From Gallibacter sp963558965 (GTDB lineage Bacteria > Bacillota > Clostridia > Peptostreptococcales > Anaerovoracaceae): 64,000 nt of DNA. The notes beneath the pieces are model-generated. The model was not told the DNA's origin, searched no databases, and saw only the letters and a program-made list of their open reading frames with translations. The position numbers and the translations under genes are program-made. The stretch covers positions 44,422 through 108,421 of the forward strand of contig CAUWIT010000004.1 of the NCBI GenBank assembly GCA_963558965.1, read 5' to 3'. Below, in pieces: positions 51,622-63,911 of this stretch (its first letter is position 1; each line of letters begins with the position of its first letter).

Positions 51622-54600
51622 CTATTTTTGTTCATCATAAGATGTTTTATCTTCTGCTACCATTAGAGTTGGATCAGACGGTGTATCATAGGTAAATTGA
51701 TTACTTTCATCAGTAAACGATCCAGAACCGCCGATTCCGAAATACTTCTCAAAGAATGTCTTTAGTTTGCTTATAACGCTTTGCTTCTTTTCAGCACGTT
51801 TACCACCGCCAAATCGTGAAACAGGTGGCATCAACTTATCAATGTCCGTTCCGGCTGTTTTAATTTCTCCATCACGAAATGCATTCTCTAGATATTTTCT
51901 GGTTTCTTCCGGTTTCAATTTTTCTTCCTGTATGATATTTTTCAAATCTTCTTCACGCATGGCAACTACGTAATCATGCCATTCGGCCATGATATCATCT
52001 ACTTCGTTGATACCGGCAATAAAGTTTTCAATAAGTGCTTTTTTACTGCGAAGTTCGGGACTTGCATCAATAGCCTTATTGATTGTAATCAACACTTCTT
52101 TATCTTCACAATGAGTATCATGGTATTTTCTTACGAGCATGAGAATGTAATCAATGTTGATTTCAATTTGCTTGATTAATTCAACTTCAAAGACGATATC
52201 ATCAATAATGTCTGTGCTTTCTCCTTGCTCTCGCTTGCGTTTCCATTCATCTCTAAGGTCTTGATATCTTCCGAGATAATCTTGTAAATCACGCTCTGTA
52301 ATAAGTTCCTTGCCTGCAAATTCGTCAAAAGATGACAGTAAATTACGCATTCGAAGGATTGCACCAAACAGCGAAATAAAGTCTTTTTGATTTTGCTCTC
52401 CGATAATCTGAGGTTCTGACAATGGGAACTTTTCTTCCAGTTCTTCTATCATATCCAAATATCCCGGCATATGTTTTCCGTCTACAGATTCGTAGCCATA
52501 GTAGTAATCCTTAAAGCTATTTAAAAGAACAATGCCGCCGGCATTTTTATCACCAAACAGAGATATGGCACTGTCTACACGTTTTTGCAGATTTCTAAAG
52601 CATACGATATTACCAAATGTCTTAATAGAATTTAGTATTCTGTTTGTTCTTGAAAAAGCCTGAATCAGTCCGTGCATTTTTAAGTTTTTATCTACCCACA
52701 AAGTATTTAGTGTTGTGGCATCAAAGCCTGTCAAAAACATGTTGACTACAATAAGCAAATCAATCTCTTTATTCTTCATACGTAGTGATATATCTTTATA
52801 ATAGTTTTGGAACTTATCACTTGAAGTATCATAGTTCGTATGGAACATTTCGTTATAATCTTTTATGGCATCTTCTAAGAAGTCACGAGATGGCTTGTCT
52901 AGTGCTGATGTATCCTCTGAATTTTCCTCATCTAAAATACCATCGGATTCTTCTTCGTTAGCACCATAACTGAAGATAGTCGCAATACGCAGTTTCTTGG
53001 TAGGATCAGCTGCCATCTGCTTTTTGAACTCTTCATAATATAATTTTGCCATTGGAACAGAAGCAACGGCAAAGATAGAGTTAAAGCCACTCACACGCTG
53101 TTTCTGTTTAATTTCATCTACGGCACCTCTATCAGCTGATGCAACTTCCTTAACATTCATAAGCGTGTTATAAACGTAAGTCTTATCGCCACGATAGGTC
53201 TTTTGATCAAAATGCTCTAAGATATACTTTGTTACAAGGCTGATTCTCTGTGGAGCCATCATAGCCTTTTCTCGATTGATATCCCACACCATTTCATCAT
53301 CGATATCTTCTTCCACATCCATTGTTTTAATGTAGTCAACACGGAACGGAAGTACATTTTTATCGTTGATAGCATCAACAATAGTATATGTATGAAGCTG
53401 ATCGCCAAAGGTCTGGGCAGTGGTAAAGAACTCAGGGTTCTTGGCATGACCTGCATTTGCCGAAAATATCGGTGTGCCAGTAAATCCGAAAAGGTGATAT
53501 TTTTTAAAGTTCTTTACAATAGCAGTATGCATATCTCCAAACTGGCTTCTGTGGCATTCATCAAAGATGATGACTACCTGTTTCTGATAGACATCGTGTC
53601 CCGGATTTTTCTTTATGAAGGTAGCAAGTTTTTGGATTGTTGTGATAATGATTTTAGCATTGGGATTTTCCAGCTGTTTCTTTAATATAGCCGTTGAGGT
53701 GTTGCTGTTGGCAGCACCTTTTTCAAATCGGTCATATTCCTTCATGGTTTGATAATCCAAGTCTTTACGGTCAACAACAAAAAGCACCTTATCGATAAAC
53801 GGAAGCATAGAAGCCTGTCTTGCAGCCTTAAAAGAGGTTAATGTTTTGCCGGAACCTGTGGTGTGCCATATATATCCACCGCCTGCTACAGTTCCGTATT
53901 TTTTATAGTTATTTGCAATTTCAATGCGGTTGATGATTCGCTCAGTAGCAGTAATCTGATACGGACGCATTACCATCAGCATATTTTCAGAAGTGAAAAT
54001 GCAGTATTTTGTAAGGATATTTAAGATTGAATGCTTGGCAAAGAAAGTCTTTGTAAAATCAATCAAATCGGGAATCACCCTGTTGTTGGCATCTGCCCAA
54101 AATGATGTGAATTCAAAGCTGTTGCTGGTTTTACCTTTCTTGCCCTTAGATGTCTTTGCATCTTTAATGGCATTAAAGCGTGTACTGTTGGAGTAATATT
54201 TCGTATTTGTTCCGTTTGAAATAACGAATATCTGCACATACTCATAAAGACCACATCCTGCCCAAAAGCTGTCACGCTGGTATCTGTTTATCTGATTAAA
54301 AGCCTCTCGGATAGCAACACCTCTGCGTTTCAGTTCAATATGAACCAAAGGCAGACCATTTACAAGCACTGTGACGTCATAACGATTGTCGTATTTTGCG
54401 CCATCTTCCTTACCGATTACATATTGATTGATAACCTGCAGACGATTGTTGTGAATATTCTGCTTGTCTATCAGTGTAATATTTTTTGAAGAGCCGTCAT
54501 CACGCTTTAGAACTTGTACATTATCCTCTTGAATTTTGCGTGTCTTTTCAACAATATGCTCATTTGGATTAGCCACAGCAGAATGGAAGAACTGATTCCA

Positions 54601-54837
54601 TTCTGTATCTGTAAATTTATAATGATTAAGTTCCTCCAGCTTTGCTCTAAGATTTTCAATCAAATCATTTTCTGTATGGATAGAAAGATATTCATAGCCT
54701 TGTTCACAAAGCAAGCGAATGAATTCTTTTTCTAAATCGGCCTCACTCTGATACTGGTCGGCACGAACCTTTACAGGTTCATATTCTGTTACAACTGTAT
54801 TCTCATTCGTTTCGGCTACGATGTTAAAATAAGACAA
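51622..54837 (-). CDS. hsdR: Type I restriction enzyme, R subunit
   Basis: ATP-driven translocase and endonuclease of a type I system. An N-terminal PD-(D/E)xK nuclease (the core strand VHIELKRRGVAI near residue 175), then helicase motor motifs: Walker A HTTGSGKT (~330), DEAD-like IIFDECHRSQFG, motif III GFTGTPIF and motif VI QAFSRTNRI. About 1071 residues is full length. I place the start at TTG 54837 because AGAGGTG lies just upstream; the GTG at 54846 is part of that site but remains possible. Last gene of the XRE-hsdM-rhuM-hsdS-hsdR operon. Confidence 0.93.
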   Translation of the reverse strand: MSYFNIVAETNENTVVTEYEPVKVRADQYQSEADLEKEFIRLLCEQGYEYLSIHTENDLIENLRAKLEELNHYKFTDTEWNQFFHSAVANPNEHIVEKTRKIQEDNVQVLKRDDGSSKNITLIDKQNIHNNRLQVINQYVIGKEDGAKYDNRYDVTVLVNGLPLVHIELKRRGVAIREAFNQINRYQRDSFWAGCGLYEYVQIFVISNGTNTKYYSNSTRFNAIKDAKTSKGKKGKTSNSFEFTSFWADANNRVIPDLIDFTKTFFAKHSILNILTKYCIFTSENMLMVMRPYQITATERIINRIEIANNYKKYGTVAGGGYIWHTTGSGKTLTSFKAARQASMLPFIDKVLFVVDRKDLDYQTMKEYDRFEKGAANSNTSTAILKKQLENPNAKIIITTIQKLATFIKKNPGHDVYQKQVVIIFDECHRSQFGDMHTAIVKNFKKYHLFGFTGTPIFSANAGHAKNPEFFTTAQTFGDQLHTYTIVDAINDKNVLPFRVDYIKTMDVEEDIDDEMVWDINREKAMMAPQRISLVTKYILEHFDQKTYRGDKTYVYNTLMNVKEVASADRGAVDEIKQKQRVSGFNSIFAVASVPMAKLYYEEFKKQMAADPTKKLRIATIFSYGANEEESDGILDEENSEDTSALDKPSRDFLEDAIKDYNEMFHTNYDTSSDKFQNYYKDISLRMKNKEIDLLIVVNMFLTGFDATTLNTLWVDKNLKMHGLIQAFSRTNRILNSIKTFGNIVCFRNLQKRVDSAISLFGDKNAGGIVLLNSFKDYYYGYESVDGKHMPGYLDMIEELEEKFPLSEPQIIGEQNQKDFISLFGAILRMRNLLSSFDEFAGKELITERDLQDYLGRYQDLRDEWKRKREQGESTDIIDDIVFEVELIKQIEINIDYILMLVRKYHDTHCEDKEVLITINKAIDASPELRSKKALIENFIAGINEVDDIMAEWHDYVVAMREEDLKNIIQEEKLKPEETRKYLENAFRDGEIKTAGTDIDKLMPPVSRFGGGKRAEKKQSVISKLKTFFEKYFGIGGSGSFTDESNQFTYDTPSDPTLMVAEDKTSYDEQK

Positions 54838-54854
54838 GTGCTTCACCTCTTTTC

Positions 54855-56697
<1,843 letters not shown>

Positions 56698-56705
<8 letters not shown>

Positions 56706-57693
56706 TTTCTTCACCTGCCTCTAGCATCTTCTTAACTGCTTCATCGAAGTCAGAAGTGATTTTTTGCGTTTTATTAAATTCTATATATTCTGCTTTAGCT
56801 TTTTCCTTTGCCCTTTGGCTGGAAATTTTTCCTTTATCATTTAAAATATCATATCTGCGGAAAGCCAAAAATTCATTAACACTGGCAGCAAATTCTTCCA
56901 TAGTAAAGGTATTTTCTCTTTCTATCAAGTCTTCAATATAGTCAAAATATCCTGTTACTGCTCTTTCTAATTGTCTAATTTGTTTTTCATCTAAATAGTT
57001 TTTAGCTACCACTACATCTGATTTCAAAATACGACCATCAGGGGCATTTTTCCACGTTGTTAGTCCCATATTTTCTTTAGATCTGTCTGCTTTGGTATAA
57101 ATAATTTCTGCTGCAGTCTGTCCCACAATAGCATAATGAAATTTGTTCTGAACCATAGCGTAAAAATCATGGGTAATCTGTGCATTCGTATCATAATCTA
57201 TACTGCATTCCGCAAAAATGTCTGTAATCTGTTGCCAAATACGGCGTTCGCTGGCACGAATAGAGCGAACTCTTTCAAGCAATTCACGGAAATAATCTTT
57301 GCCAAATGCTGTTTTTCCTTGCTTCAAACGATCATCGTCCATCGCAAAGCCTTTGAGCATATATTCTTTCAAAACACTCGTTGCCCAAATTCTAAACTTT
57401 GTTGCTTTGCGTGAATTGACACGATATCCAACTGAAATAATAGTATCAAGGTTGTAAAATGCAACAGGTTGCTTTACTCCATCAACACGCACTTTTTGCG
57501 TGTTGTTCTCTCTATCTAATTCACCTTCATCAAAAACATTATTGATATGCTTTCGGATAGTAGATTCACTTTTATCAAAAAGAATCGCCATTTGATTTGC
57601 TGTTATCCAAATTGATTCATTCTGAATAAATGCATTGACAGAAACATCTTCTTCAGCGGATTTATAAATTAAAAACTGAAATTCGTTATTCAT
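56698..57693 (-). CDS. rhuM: RhuM-family protein within the restriction operon
   Basis: 331 residues of the virulence RhuM (COG3943) family. The N-terminal half has a winged-helix-like region (SIWITANQMAILFDKSESTIRKHINNVF, quoted parts: TANQMAILF, STIRKHI). The middle has ATKFRIWATSVLKEYMLKGFAMDDDRLK, a strong family signature, and a C-terminal alpha-helical region with NEFLAFRRYDIL. Its role is not established. It is repeatedly found inside type I loci. Here it overlaps hsdM at the start (ATGA) and hsdS at the end, so it is translated as part of the operon. Confidence 0.85.
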
Positions 57694-59273
57694 ATGTTCA
57701 CCTCGATTTCCGCAATGATTTTATCAATCTCATCACGAAGATCTTGCTCACGAGCAACAATTTCCTTAATCTCTGCATTGAGTTTTACAATGTCAATTTT
57801 CTCTCTTGTATCCTCAGGCTCAACATAAGTAGATACCGAAAGATTAAAATCATTTTCTTTAACTTCATCATAAGAAGCTAAGTGAGCGATATGTTCGATT
57901 TCTTCACGCTTTGTAAATATCTCAACAATTCTGTCGATGTTCTCAGGTGTTAGTTTATTGTTGTTTGTTACCTTAACACATTCATTGCTCGCGTCAATAA
58001 ATAGAGTATTATTATCTTTTTTATTTTTCTTCATTACCATAATGCAAGTTGCAATTGTTGTTCCAAAGAACAGGTTACTTGGAAGCTGAATAACGCAGTC
58101 AATGAAGTTGTTGTCTATTAAATATTTACGGATTTTCTTTTCTGCGCCGCCACGGTACATAATGCCCGGAAAACATACAATCGCAGCAGTACCGTTACTT
58201 GCAAGCCACGAAAGGCTGTGCATAATAAACGCAAGGTCAGCTTTGCTCTTTGGTGCAAGTACACCTGCAGGTGCAAAACGAGGGTCATTGATTAGCGTTG
58301 CATCGTTAGAACCTGCCCACTTTATGGAATATGGTGGATTTGAAACGATAAGTTCAAATGGCTCATCATCCCAATGCTGTGGTGCAGTAAGTGTATCTTC
58401 ACAGGCAATATCAAATTTATCAAAACCGACATCATGCAAAAACATATTGATTCGACAAAGGTTATAAGTCGTGATATTGATTTCCTGACCATAGAAACCA
58501 TTGCGCACACCATCTTTGCCAAGAATTTTTAGAGATTTTAGTAGCAGTGATCCACTTCCACAGGCTGGATCGTACACCTTATTAACCTCTGTCTTGCCAA
58601 CTGTACCGAGGCGTGTAAGCAGTTCCGATACATCGGCAGGAGTAAAGAACTCTCCGCCGGATTTACCTGCATTGGATGCATACATTGTCATAAGATACTC
58701 ATAAGCATCACCAAAGGCATCAATATCATGGTCTTGCACGGAACCGAGATTCATATCGGCAACACCATTTAATAGTTTTACAAGTTTTTCATTTCTTTTT
58801 GCAACAGTAGAACCGAGTTTATTACTGTTTACATCAAAATCGGCAAATAATCCGGCAAAGTCACTTTCTGCTTCACTGCCTTGAGAAGATTCTTCAATAT
58901 GACGGAACACTGCCTCCAGTTTCTCATTAAGATGAGCCTTTGCCCATTCCATATCTTCATTGCTTTTCTTCTTAATATTAGAAAAGAGTTCACTTGGAAG
59001 AATGAAAAATCCTTTTTCTTCAACAAGTCCTTCTCTTGCTTCTTCTGCATCTTCATCAGACATAAGGGCAAAATCAAAGTCAGTATTTCCAGCCTCGATT
59101 TCTCCGTCATTAATATAGCTTGTTAAATTTTCCGATATATAACGATAGAACATTGTACCTAGAACATAATTCTTAAAATCCCATCCATCAACGGCACCAC
59201 GCAGTTCGTCTGCAATTGCCCATATCGCACGGTGGAGTTCATCTCGTTCTTGCTCTTTTTTTGTATCAACCAT
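57690..59273 (-). CDS. hsdM: Type I restriction-modification methyltransferase subunit
   Basis: N6-adenine methyltransferase of the system. SAM motif I VYDPACGSGSLLLK (~220) and catalytic motif IV IVSNPPYSIKW are present, with the N-terminal HsdM helical domain. Length ~527 residues is normal. Start ATG 59273 is fixed by GGAGG eight bases upstream; a longer frame from 59297 is not supported. It pairs with hsdS for protective methylation, and its specificity would change when hsdS switches. Confidence 0.95.
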   Translation of the reverse strand: MVDTKKEQERDELHRAIWAIADELRGAVDGWDFKNYVLGTMFYRYISENLTSYINDGEIEAGNTDFDFALMSDEDAEEAREGLVEEKGFFILPSELFSNIKKKSNEDMEWAKAHLNEKLEAVFRHIEESSQGSEAESDFAGLFADFDVNSNKLGSTVAKRNEKLVKLLNGVADMNLGSVQDHDIDAFGDAYEYLMTMYASNAGKSGGEFFTPADVSELLTRLGTVGKTEVNKVYDPACGSGSLLLKSLKILGKDGVRNGFYGQEINITTYNLCRINMFLHDVGFDKFDIACEDTLTAPQHWDDEPFELIVSNPPYSIKWAGSNDATLINDPRFAPAGVLAPKSKADLAFIMHSLSWLASNGTAAIVCFPGIMYRGGAEKKIRKYLIDNNFIDCVIQLPSNLFFGTTIATCIMVMKKNKKDNNTLFIDASNECVKVTNNNKLTPENIDRIVEIFTKREEIEHIAHLASYDEVKENDFNLSVSTYVEPEDTREKIDIVKLNAEIKEIVAREQDLRDEIDKIIAEIEVNI

Positions 59274-59505
59274 TCTTTTTTCCTCCAACTTTATCATTTA
59301 GCCATGCATCTTCTATATCGTTATAAGCGATATGATTTTCTTCACAAAAGGCTTTTATATTTTTCATCGCAACAAGGTTCGGTTTTGACTTGCCTTGTTC
59401 CCATCGATTAACAGTAGAAAATGCCACACCTAATTTCTTGGCAAAATCTTCTTGTGTCAGAAAACATCGTGTTCTGAGTTTTTTTATTTCATCTGGAAGT
59501 ATCAT
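59266..59505 (-). CDS. XRE-family HTH regulator of the restriction operon
   Basis: 79 residues from ATG 59505 (AAAGGAG upstream), with a textbook helix-turn-helix TQEDFAKKLGVAFSTVNRWEQGKSKPN. It overlaps the hsdM start by a few bases and is the first gene of the operon, so it probably controls it. The role of a small controller timing methyltransferase and restriction expression is inference from position. Confidence 0.85.
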   Translation of the reverse strand: MILPDEIKKLRTRCFLTQEDFAKKLGVAFSTVNRWEQGKSKPNLVAMKNIKAFCEENHIAYNDIEDAWLNDKVGGKKNG

Positions 59506-59673
59506 TAGCATCTCCTTTACCACTTTCAAAAATGTAGCGTTATTATAGCATAAATTTATGAATATTTCTACAGCTTGATCTCCAGTCTATATGATTTGGT
59601 GAGTTCTTTTTTTGTGCCAAACTAATTAAGCCAGTATGGTATAATTGTAAAAAAGTATTGGAGAAGATAGTTT

Positions 59674-60168
59674 ATGAATAGCATTTTAAAAAGAGAAAAA
59701 GAAAAACAAACAGCACAGGCAAAATACAAAGTCATAGAAGCCTGCGGGCAGTTTTATTTAAAACCCAGAGAAATAAAATCTGCAAAGGGAGACTTTGCCT
59801 TTGTGTATTACGATAAATTGGAAAATAATATGTTTAGAAAATATGAGGCATATTATTTTGATAATCTTGAAGAGGCTAGGGCAGAGCTTAAGAAACATCA
59901 AAGTTTGATTTCTTGCTATTTTCCCAACAAAAACCTAAAGAATGACTATTTCGTGGGTTATGCTTCCAGTTGGGTTTTAATTGGTGAAGGTGCAGAGATT
60001 TTGGATTTTGTGCCTATAAAACCGATTAGGTGGGAGATAACTGATGGCAAAGTTAGTCTAGCTAAATCTGATAGAACGTATGATGATTTTAAGGAAGTGA
60101 TTGAAGATGTTTTAAAGGCCTTGGAGCAAAATGACGGCCATATTTGTTTTTACAACAGGACTTTTTAG
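59674..60168 (+). CDS. Protein of unknown function
   Basis: 164 residues starting MNSILKREKEKQTAQAKYKVIEACGQFYLK. No signal peptide, membrane segment or domain I recognise. It has mixed alpha/beta composition with aromatic-rich strands (FVYYDKLENNMFRKYEAYYF, quoted part: YDKLENNMF). A GGAG site and a TATAAT-like box upstream support expression. It lies between the restriction operon and the aminotransferase, divergent from the former. Confidence 0.6.
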   Translation: MNSILKREKEKQTAQAKYKVIEACGQFYLKPREIKSAKGDFAFVYYDKLENNMFRKYEAYYFDNLEEARAELKKHQSLISCYFPNKNLKNDYFVGYASSWVLIGEGAEILDFVPIKPIRWEITDGKVSLAKSDRTYDDFKEVIEDVLKALEQNDGHICFYNRTF

Positions 60169-60193
60169 TATTGTGTAAGATTTGTTTAGAATA

Positions 60194-60235
60194 AGTGGGA
60201 GACATTAGCGGATATTGCCACTAATGTCTCCCACT
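60194..60235. repeat. Perfect 15-bp inverted repeat
   Basis: 60194-60208 is exactly complementary to 60221-60235, with a partly pairing 12-nt interior. No T-run follows on either strand, so a terminator role is doubtful even though it lies between convergent genes. Confidence 0.7.
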
Positions 60236-60266
60236 GGTATTTATGAGAGGTTTTATATCTAGTAGT

Positions 60267-61370
60267 TTAGAGTGTTTCTTCTGCTTTTTTTAATAATTCG
60301 CAAAGTAAGTTCATATCGCTTTCGGCTGGAACCATAAGTCTTACAGAGTTTACACCTAGGTTATCAAAACCTGCACCACTTACAGCAGCTATGCCGACAT
60401 TTGCAAGAACTTTTGCGAGATCAACTGATTCGTCATCAGTGTATAGAAGTGAGATAGGAATACAATCAGCAGTCTCTGAAATTTTGATTTTTCCATTTAA
60501 TGATTCTTTGATTTTTCTCACTTTATTCTCTGTAATCTCTTTTAATCCAATAAGATAATCATCATCTTCTAACATTGAAATTGCAAGATCTCTTGCTAAA
60601 CTATTGCAGTTGAAAGGAACTAAGAGTTTTGATAATAATTCTATAATTTCTTTAGAAGCAACAGCATATCCCATTCGCATACCTGCCATTCCATAACCTT
60701 TGGACATAGTTTTTATTACAATAAGATCTTTTAGTTTTCCAACATATCCAATCATGGAATTATCGTTTTGATCCATATAATCTCCATATGCTTCATCTAC
60801 TATCATTGCAGCATCAACGGATTCAGCGGCTGAATATATAGTCTGCAATTTTGATGGACTTATAATTTGCCCTGTTGGATTATTGGGATTATCTATATAT
60901 ATCAAATCTGGTTTTTCTTTTAATATTGTCTTGCAAATAGCATCTACATTTACTTTGTAATTATCTTCCTTTTTTAGTTCAACTCCCACATAAGTAGCAC
61001 CTTTTAGATTGATATCATCTACGTATGCTGAAAATTGGGGAGCAATTCCAACAACTTTTTTTTCTGTATTAATAAAAAGGTTATCCAAATTTAAAAGTAC
61101 ATCTATAGATCCACATCCCATAGCGATGTTTTCATTTGTTAATTTTGGGTTTAGTTTTTGCAACTTTTTTAGTACACAATCAAATACTTTTTCGTCATGA
61201 GGATAATTTTTTAGATGGTTTGGAGAAAGAGTTTCCAATTTATCTAAAACTTTTTGTGGTAACTCTTCTAGATTTACACCTAGAGAGCAATCAACTTTAC
61301 ACTCTTGACCGCCTTCATCCGCATAGGTATTTGGATGGAAATTAACTACATAATCATTCATATGTGCCAT
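60267..61370 (-). CDS. Class I/II PLP-dependent aminotransferase (HisC/CobD-like)
   Basis: 367 residues of the fold type I family including histidinol-phosphate aminotransferase. The PLP Lys is in IKTMSKGYGMAGMRMGY (the Lys of SKGYG), the cofactor Asp/Tyr segments are YIDNPNNPTG and MIVDEAYGDYM, and the C-terminal substrate Arg is in SVRLMVP. No other histidine gene is nearby. It lies two bases after a YkvI-type amino acid transporter and so likely acts on an imported amino acid or its keto acid. Confidence 0.85.
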   Translation of the reverse strand: MAHMNDYVVNFHPNTYADEGGQECKVDCSLGVNLEELPQKVLDKLETLSPNHLKNYPHDEKVFDCVLKKLQKLNPKLTNENIAMGCGSIDVLLNLDNLFINTEKKVVGIAPQFSAYVDDINLKGATYVGVELKKEDNYKVNVDAICKTILKEKPDLIYIDNPNNPTGQIISPSKLQTIYSAAESVDAAMIVDEAYGDYMDQNDNSMIGYVGKLKDLIVIKTMSKGYGMAGMRMGYAVASKEIIELLSKLLVPFNCNSLARDLAISMLEDDDYLIGLKEITENKVRKIKESLNGKIKISETADCIPISLLYTDDESVDLAKVLANVGIAAVSGAGFDNLGVNSVRLMVPAESDMNLLCELLKKAEETL

Positions 61371-61372
61371 AA

Positions 61373-62461
61373 CTACTCTGCCTCCTTTTTATTTGATTTG
61401 TTTCTGATTTGATAAATAGCTAAGCAAATAAATAGTAAGATGCCTAAATAACCTGTGTAAGGATAAATAATTCCTACTAGAGTTCCAAATGGTAGTTGTC
61501 CTCCTATAAAAGCAAGTAGAACGACTACTGCAGCGACTATTTTAGATTTTGTTGTACCTTCTTTAACAATTCTGTCACATACTGTCCATGTCATAGGTGC
61601 TGCCGTTGAGAAAATTCCTAAAATCAGAACTACAGAGAATAACACACCTACTATAGGGGAAATATTATCTGCTAAATGTAGAGTAGGTATTGCCAATAAT
61701 CCTGTTTCTTTTATTGTAGATAGGAATGCAATGTTCATAATTAATGTACCTAGCATCAAGAATATACCACCAGCTGCACCACTAACGATAGCTTCTTTTT
61801 TAGAATTTTGCTCTTTTCCTAGTTCACTTAAAAATATAATTGCGCCAAAAGTATTATATGCTGCATAAAGCAAACCGCTTAGCCACCATTTTGGAGAAGC
61901 TTGAGGGATATCCATTCCAGACATGAAATTTTCTGCCTGAGAAAATCCATCTGCATTTTTAGCCAAAGTAACTATACCAACTAACATTGTAAATACAATG
62001 ATGACAGGTCCTATTGCACCTATAACATTTACTAATCCTTTAAGACCAAATACATACGCTAAATATACGATAATTGCCATAAGGGCACTTCCAAACAGAT
62101 GATTTAAACCATAATATTCGTTTAGCGTAGCACCTGCTCCAGAAATCATAACTACAACTACACAAAATAGAAAAAATGCAACAAAATATTCATAAAACGT
62201 ACCTAAATATTTTCCACAGAACACTTGGTATGCACCTGGTGAGTTAACCTTATCCTTATTTTGATATCCAATATTCATAACTGTTGCACCAACCCATGCA
62301 AAGAAGAACATACTTATCAATATTGCACCAATGCTTAAATATCCATATGATGTATAAAATTGTATAATTTCTTGTCCTGTTGCAAATCCTGAACCTATTA
62401 TAAATGCAATATAGGCACCAGCATATTTAACAACTCTTCCAATATTAATTTTGTTTTTCAT
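61373..62461 (-). CDS. YkvI-family membrane transporter
   Basis: 362 residues, ten or more membrane segments. The N-terminus YIAFIIGSGFATGQEI is the conserved unwound first-helix motif (GSGFATGQE) of this amino-acid transporter-like family (LeuT/APC fold). The substrate is unknown. Start ATG 62461 follows a GGAGATGG-like site. It is the first gene of a two-gene unit with the aminotransferase, and is divergent from a LysR regulator, which probably controls both. Confidence 0.82.
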   Translation of the reverse strand: MKNKINIGRVVKYAGAYIAFIIGSGFATGQEIIQFYTSYGYLSIGAILISMFFFAWVGATVMNIGYQNKDKVNSPGAYQVFCGKYLGTFYEYFVAFFLFCVVVVMISGAGATLNEYYGLNHLFGSALMAIIVYLAYVFGLKGLVNVIGAIGPVIIVFTMLVGIVTLAKNADGFSQAENFMSGMDIPQASPKWWLSGLLYAAYNTFGAIIFLSELGKEQNSKKEAIVSGAAGGIFLMLGTLIMNIAFLSTIKETGLLAIPTLHLADNISPIVGVLFSVVLILGIFSTAAPMTWTVCDRIVKEGTTKSKIVAAVVVLLAFIGGQLPFGTLVGIIYPYTGYLGILLFICLAIYQIRNKSNKKEAE

Positions 62462-62832
62462 AAATAACCATCTCCGTTTCTTGGTTCTCTGACTTATGTA
62501 CGCACATATTATTAAATGATCATTTTATGTTTAAATTCTAATAGTGATAGAGCTATTTGTATAATATTTATAATTTATAAAAAAATAATTATGACTTATA
62601 AGAATATATTTTATTCTTATATGCATATTGTTTTTCTTTATAACTATTTTGTGCGGTATAAATTATTTTTGCTTTATTTTAAAAGCATGAGAGCAAAGTT
62701 AATAGTTTTAAAAATTGTAATATTATGGAAAATAATGTATAATTATTTTTGAAGTATGCTTTTTGTTAATTGCAAAATTTTTTTCAATTGTATAGAATAA
62801 AAATTAAATTAAGAGAAAGGAATTATAATTAA
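62462..62832. other. 371-bp divergent regulatory region
   Basis: Extremely AT-rich, no convincing coding sequence. It contains a 9-bp inverted repeat (62597-62605 with 62613-62621), a possible LysR-type site, and several TATAAT-like boxes that cannot be ranked. Confidence 0.5.
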
Positions 62833-63744
62833 ATGAATATACAGCAAATTATATATATAGTAGAAATAAATAAGTATAATTCTTTTTCTATTGCAGCAAA
62901 TTCACTATTTATATCACAACCTAGACTTTCACAGGCAGTGAAGGATCTAGAAAATGAATTGGGATTTGAAATATTTGATAGAAATCGAAAAGGTATAATT
63001 GGACCTACTTTAAAGGGATACGAGTTTATACATTCTGCAAAAAAAGTTTTACGAGATTTTAATTCACTTAAAACTTTTAAGGAAGAAAGCAGTAAAACAT
63101 TTAGACTGGCTACAACTTTAATTCCTCAGGCTCAGCAGTCATTTATTAATCTTGCGTGTAATCATGCTGATGATAAATACATAAATTTTGATATGTTTTT
63201 TTGCGGTTGCTTTGAGAGTTGTGATAAGGTGAAAAATAGTAATTATAACCTAGGAGTGGTTACTATAATAGAACAGCAAATGCATGAATGGAAACAGTAT
63301 TTTGAGTCTAATAATCTTGAATATGAAGAATTGTATCATTGTCCATTTTATATTACAGTACATAAAAATTCACCATTAGCTAAATTTGACAGTATACGTA
63401 AAGAACAATTGAATGAATATGTATATGTTACTGAAAAATGTACAAAAATGAATGATTTAACTATACAGGTATATTCTTTATTCGATAGCTTATTTGCTAA
63501 TTCTAGGATTACAGTTTCTAATACAGATATTATGTATTCGTTGGTTAAAGAAATTAAAGCTTTTACTTTAGATTCATTTCCTTTAGCTGAAGAAACTAGG
63601 AAGAAATATAATCTGGTTTCGGTACCGTTTGATAACGAGCTTGAAGTATATATAGGATATATATATAATCAACATATGCATATGAATTCTTTAACAAAAG
63701 AGTATATTAATATAATAAAAAAATATTTTAGTTCACTTAATTAA
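62833..63744 (+). CDS. LysR-family transcriptional regulator
   Basis: 303 residues. The N-terminal HTH is clear: NSFSIAANSLFISQPRLSQAVKDLENELGFEIFDR (quoted parts: AANSLFISQPRLSQ, ENELGFEIFDR). The rest is a substrate-binding-like effector domain. It is divergent from the YkvI/aminotransferase pair, the classical layout for a LysR regulator and its target. AGAGAAAGGA precedes the ATG. Confidence 0.9.
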   Translation: MNIQQIIYIVEINKYNSFSIAANSLFISQPRLSQAVKDLENELGFEIFDRNRKGIIGPTLKGYEFIHSAKKVLRDFNSLKTFKEESSKTFRLATTLIPQAQQSFINLACNHADDKYINFDMFFCGCFESCDKVKNSNYNLGVVTIIEQQMHEWKQYFESNNLEYEELYHCPFYITVHKNSPLAKFDSIRKEQLNEYVYVTEKCTKMNDLTIQVYSLFDSLFANSRITVSNTDIMYSLVKEIKAFTLDSFPLAEETRKKYNLVSVPFDNELEVYIGYIYNQHMHMNSLTKEYINIIKKYFSSLN

Positions 63745-63840
63745 AGTTGAAAATTTACAATAATAACTTTACATTAAATCATTATGCATAAACGATGGTA
63801 CTTATGATATAATTCCATATTTGGCACTTATTTATGAAAA

Positions 63841-63885
63841 AAAGCTTGTAATCCGTTGATTTTAAGTGGATTGCAAGCTTTAATT
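63841..63885. terminator. Bidirectional hairpin after the LysR gene
   Basis: A 14-bp stem (63841-63854 with 63868-63881, one G-U) between convergent genes. Moderate A/T flanks. Confidence 0.65.
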
Positions 63886-63911
63886 GTTTGTATCGATATG
63901 TGCTATATTTA

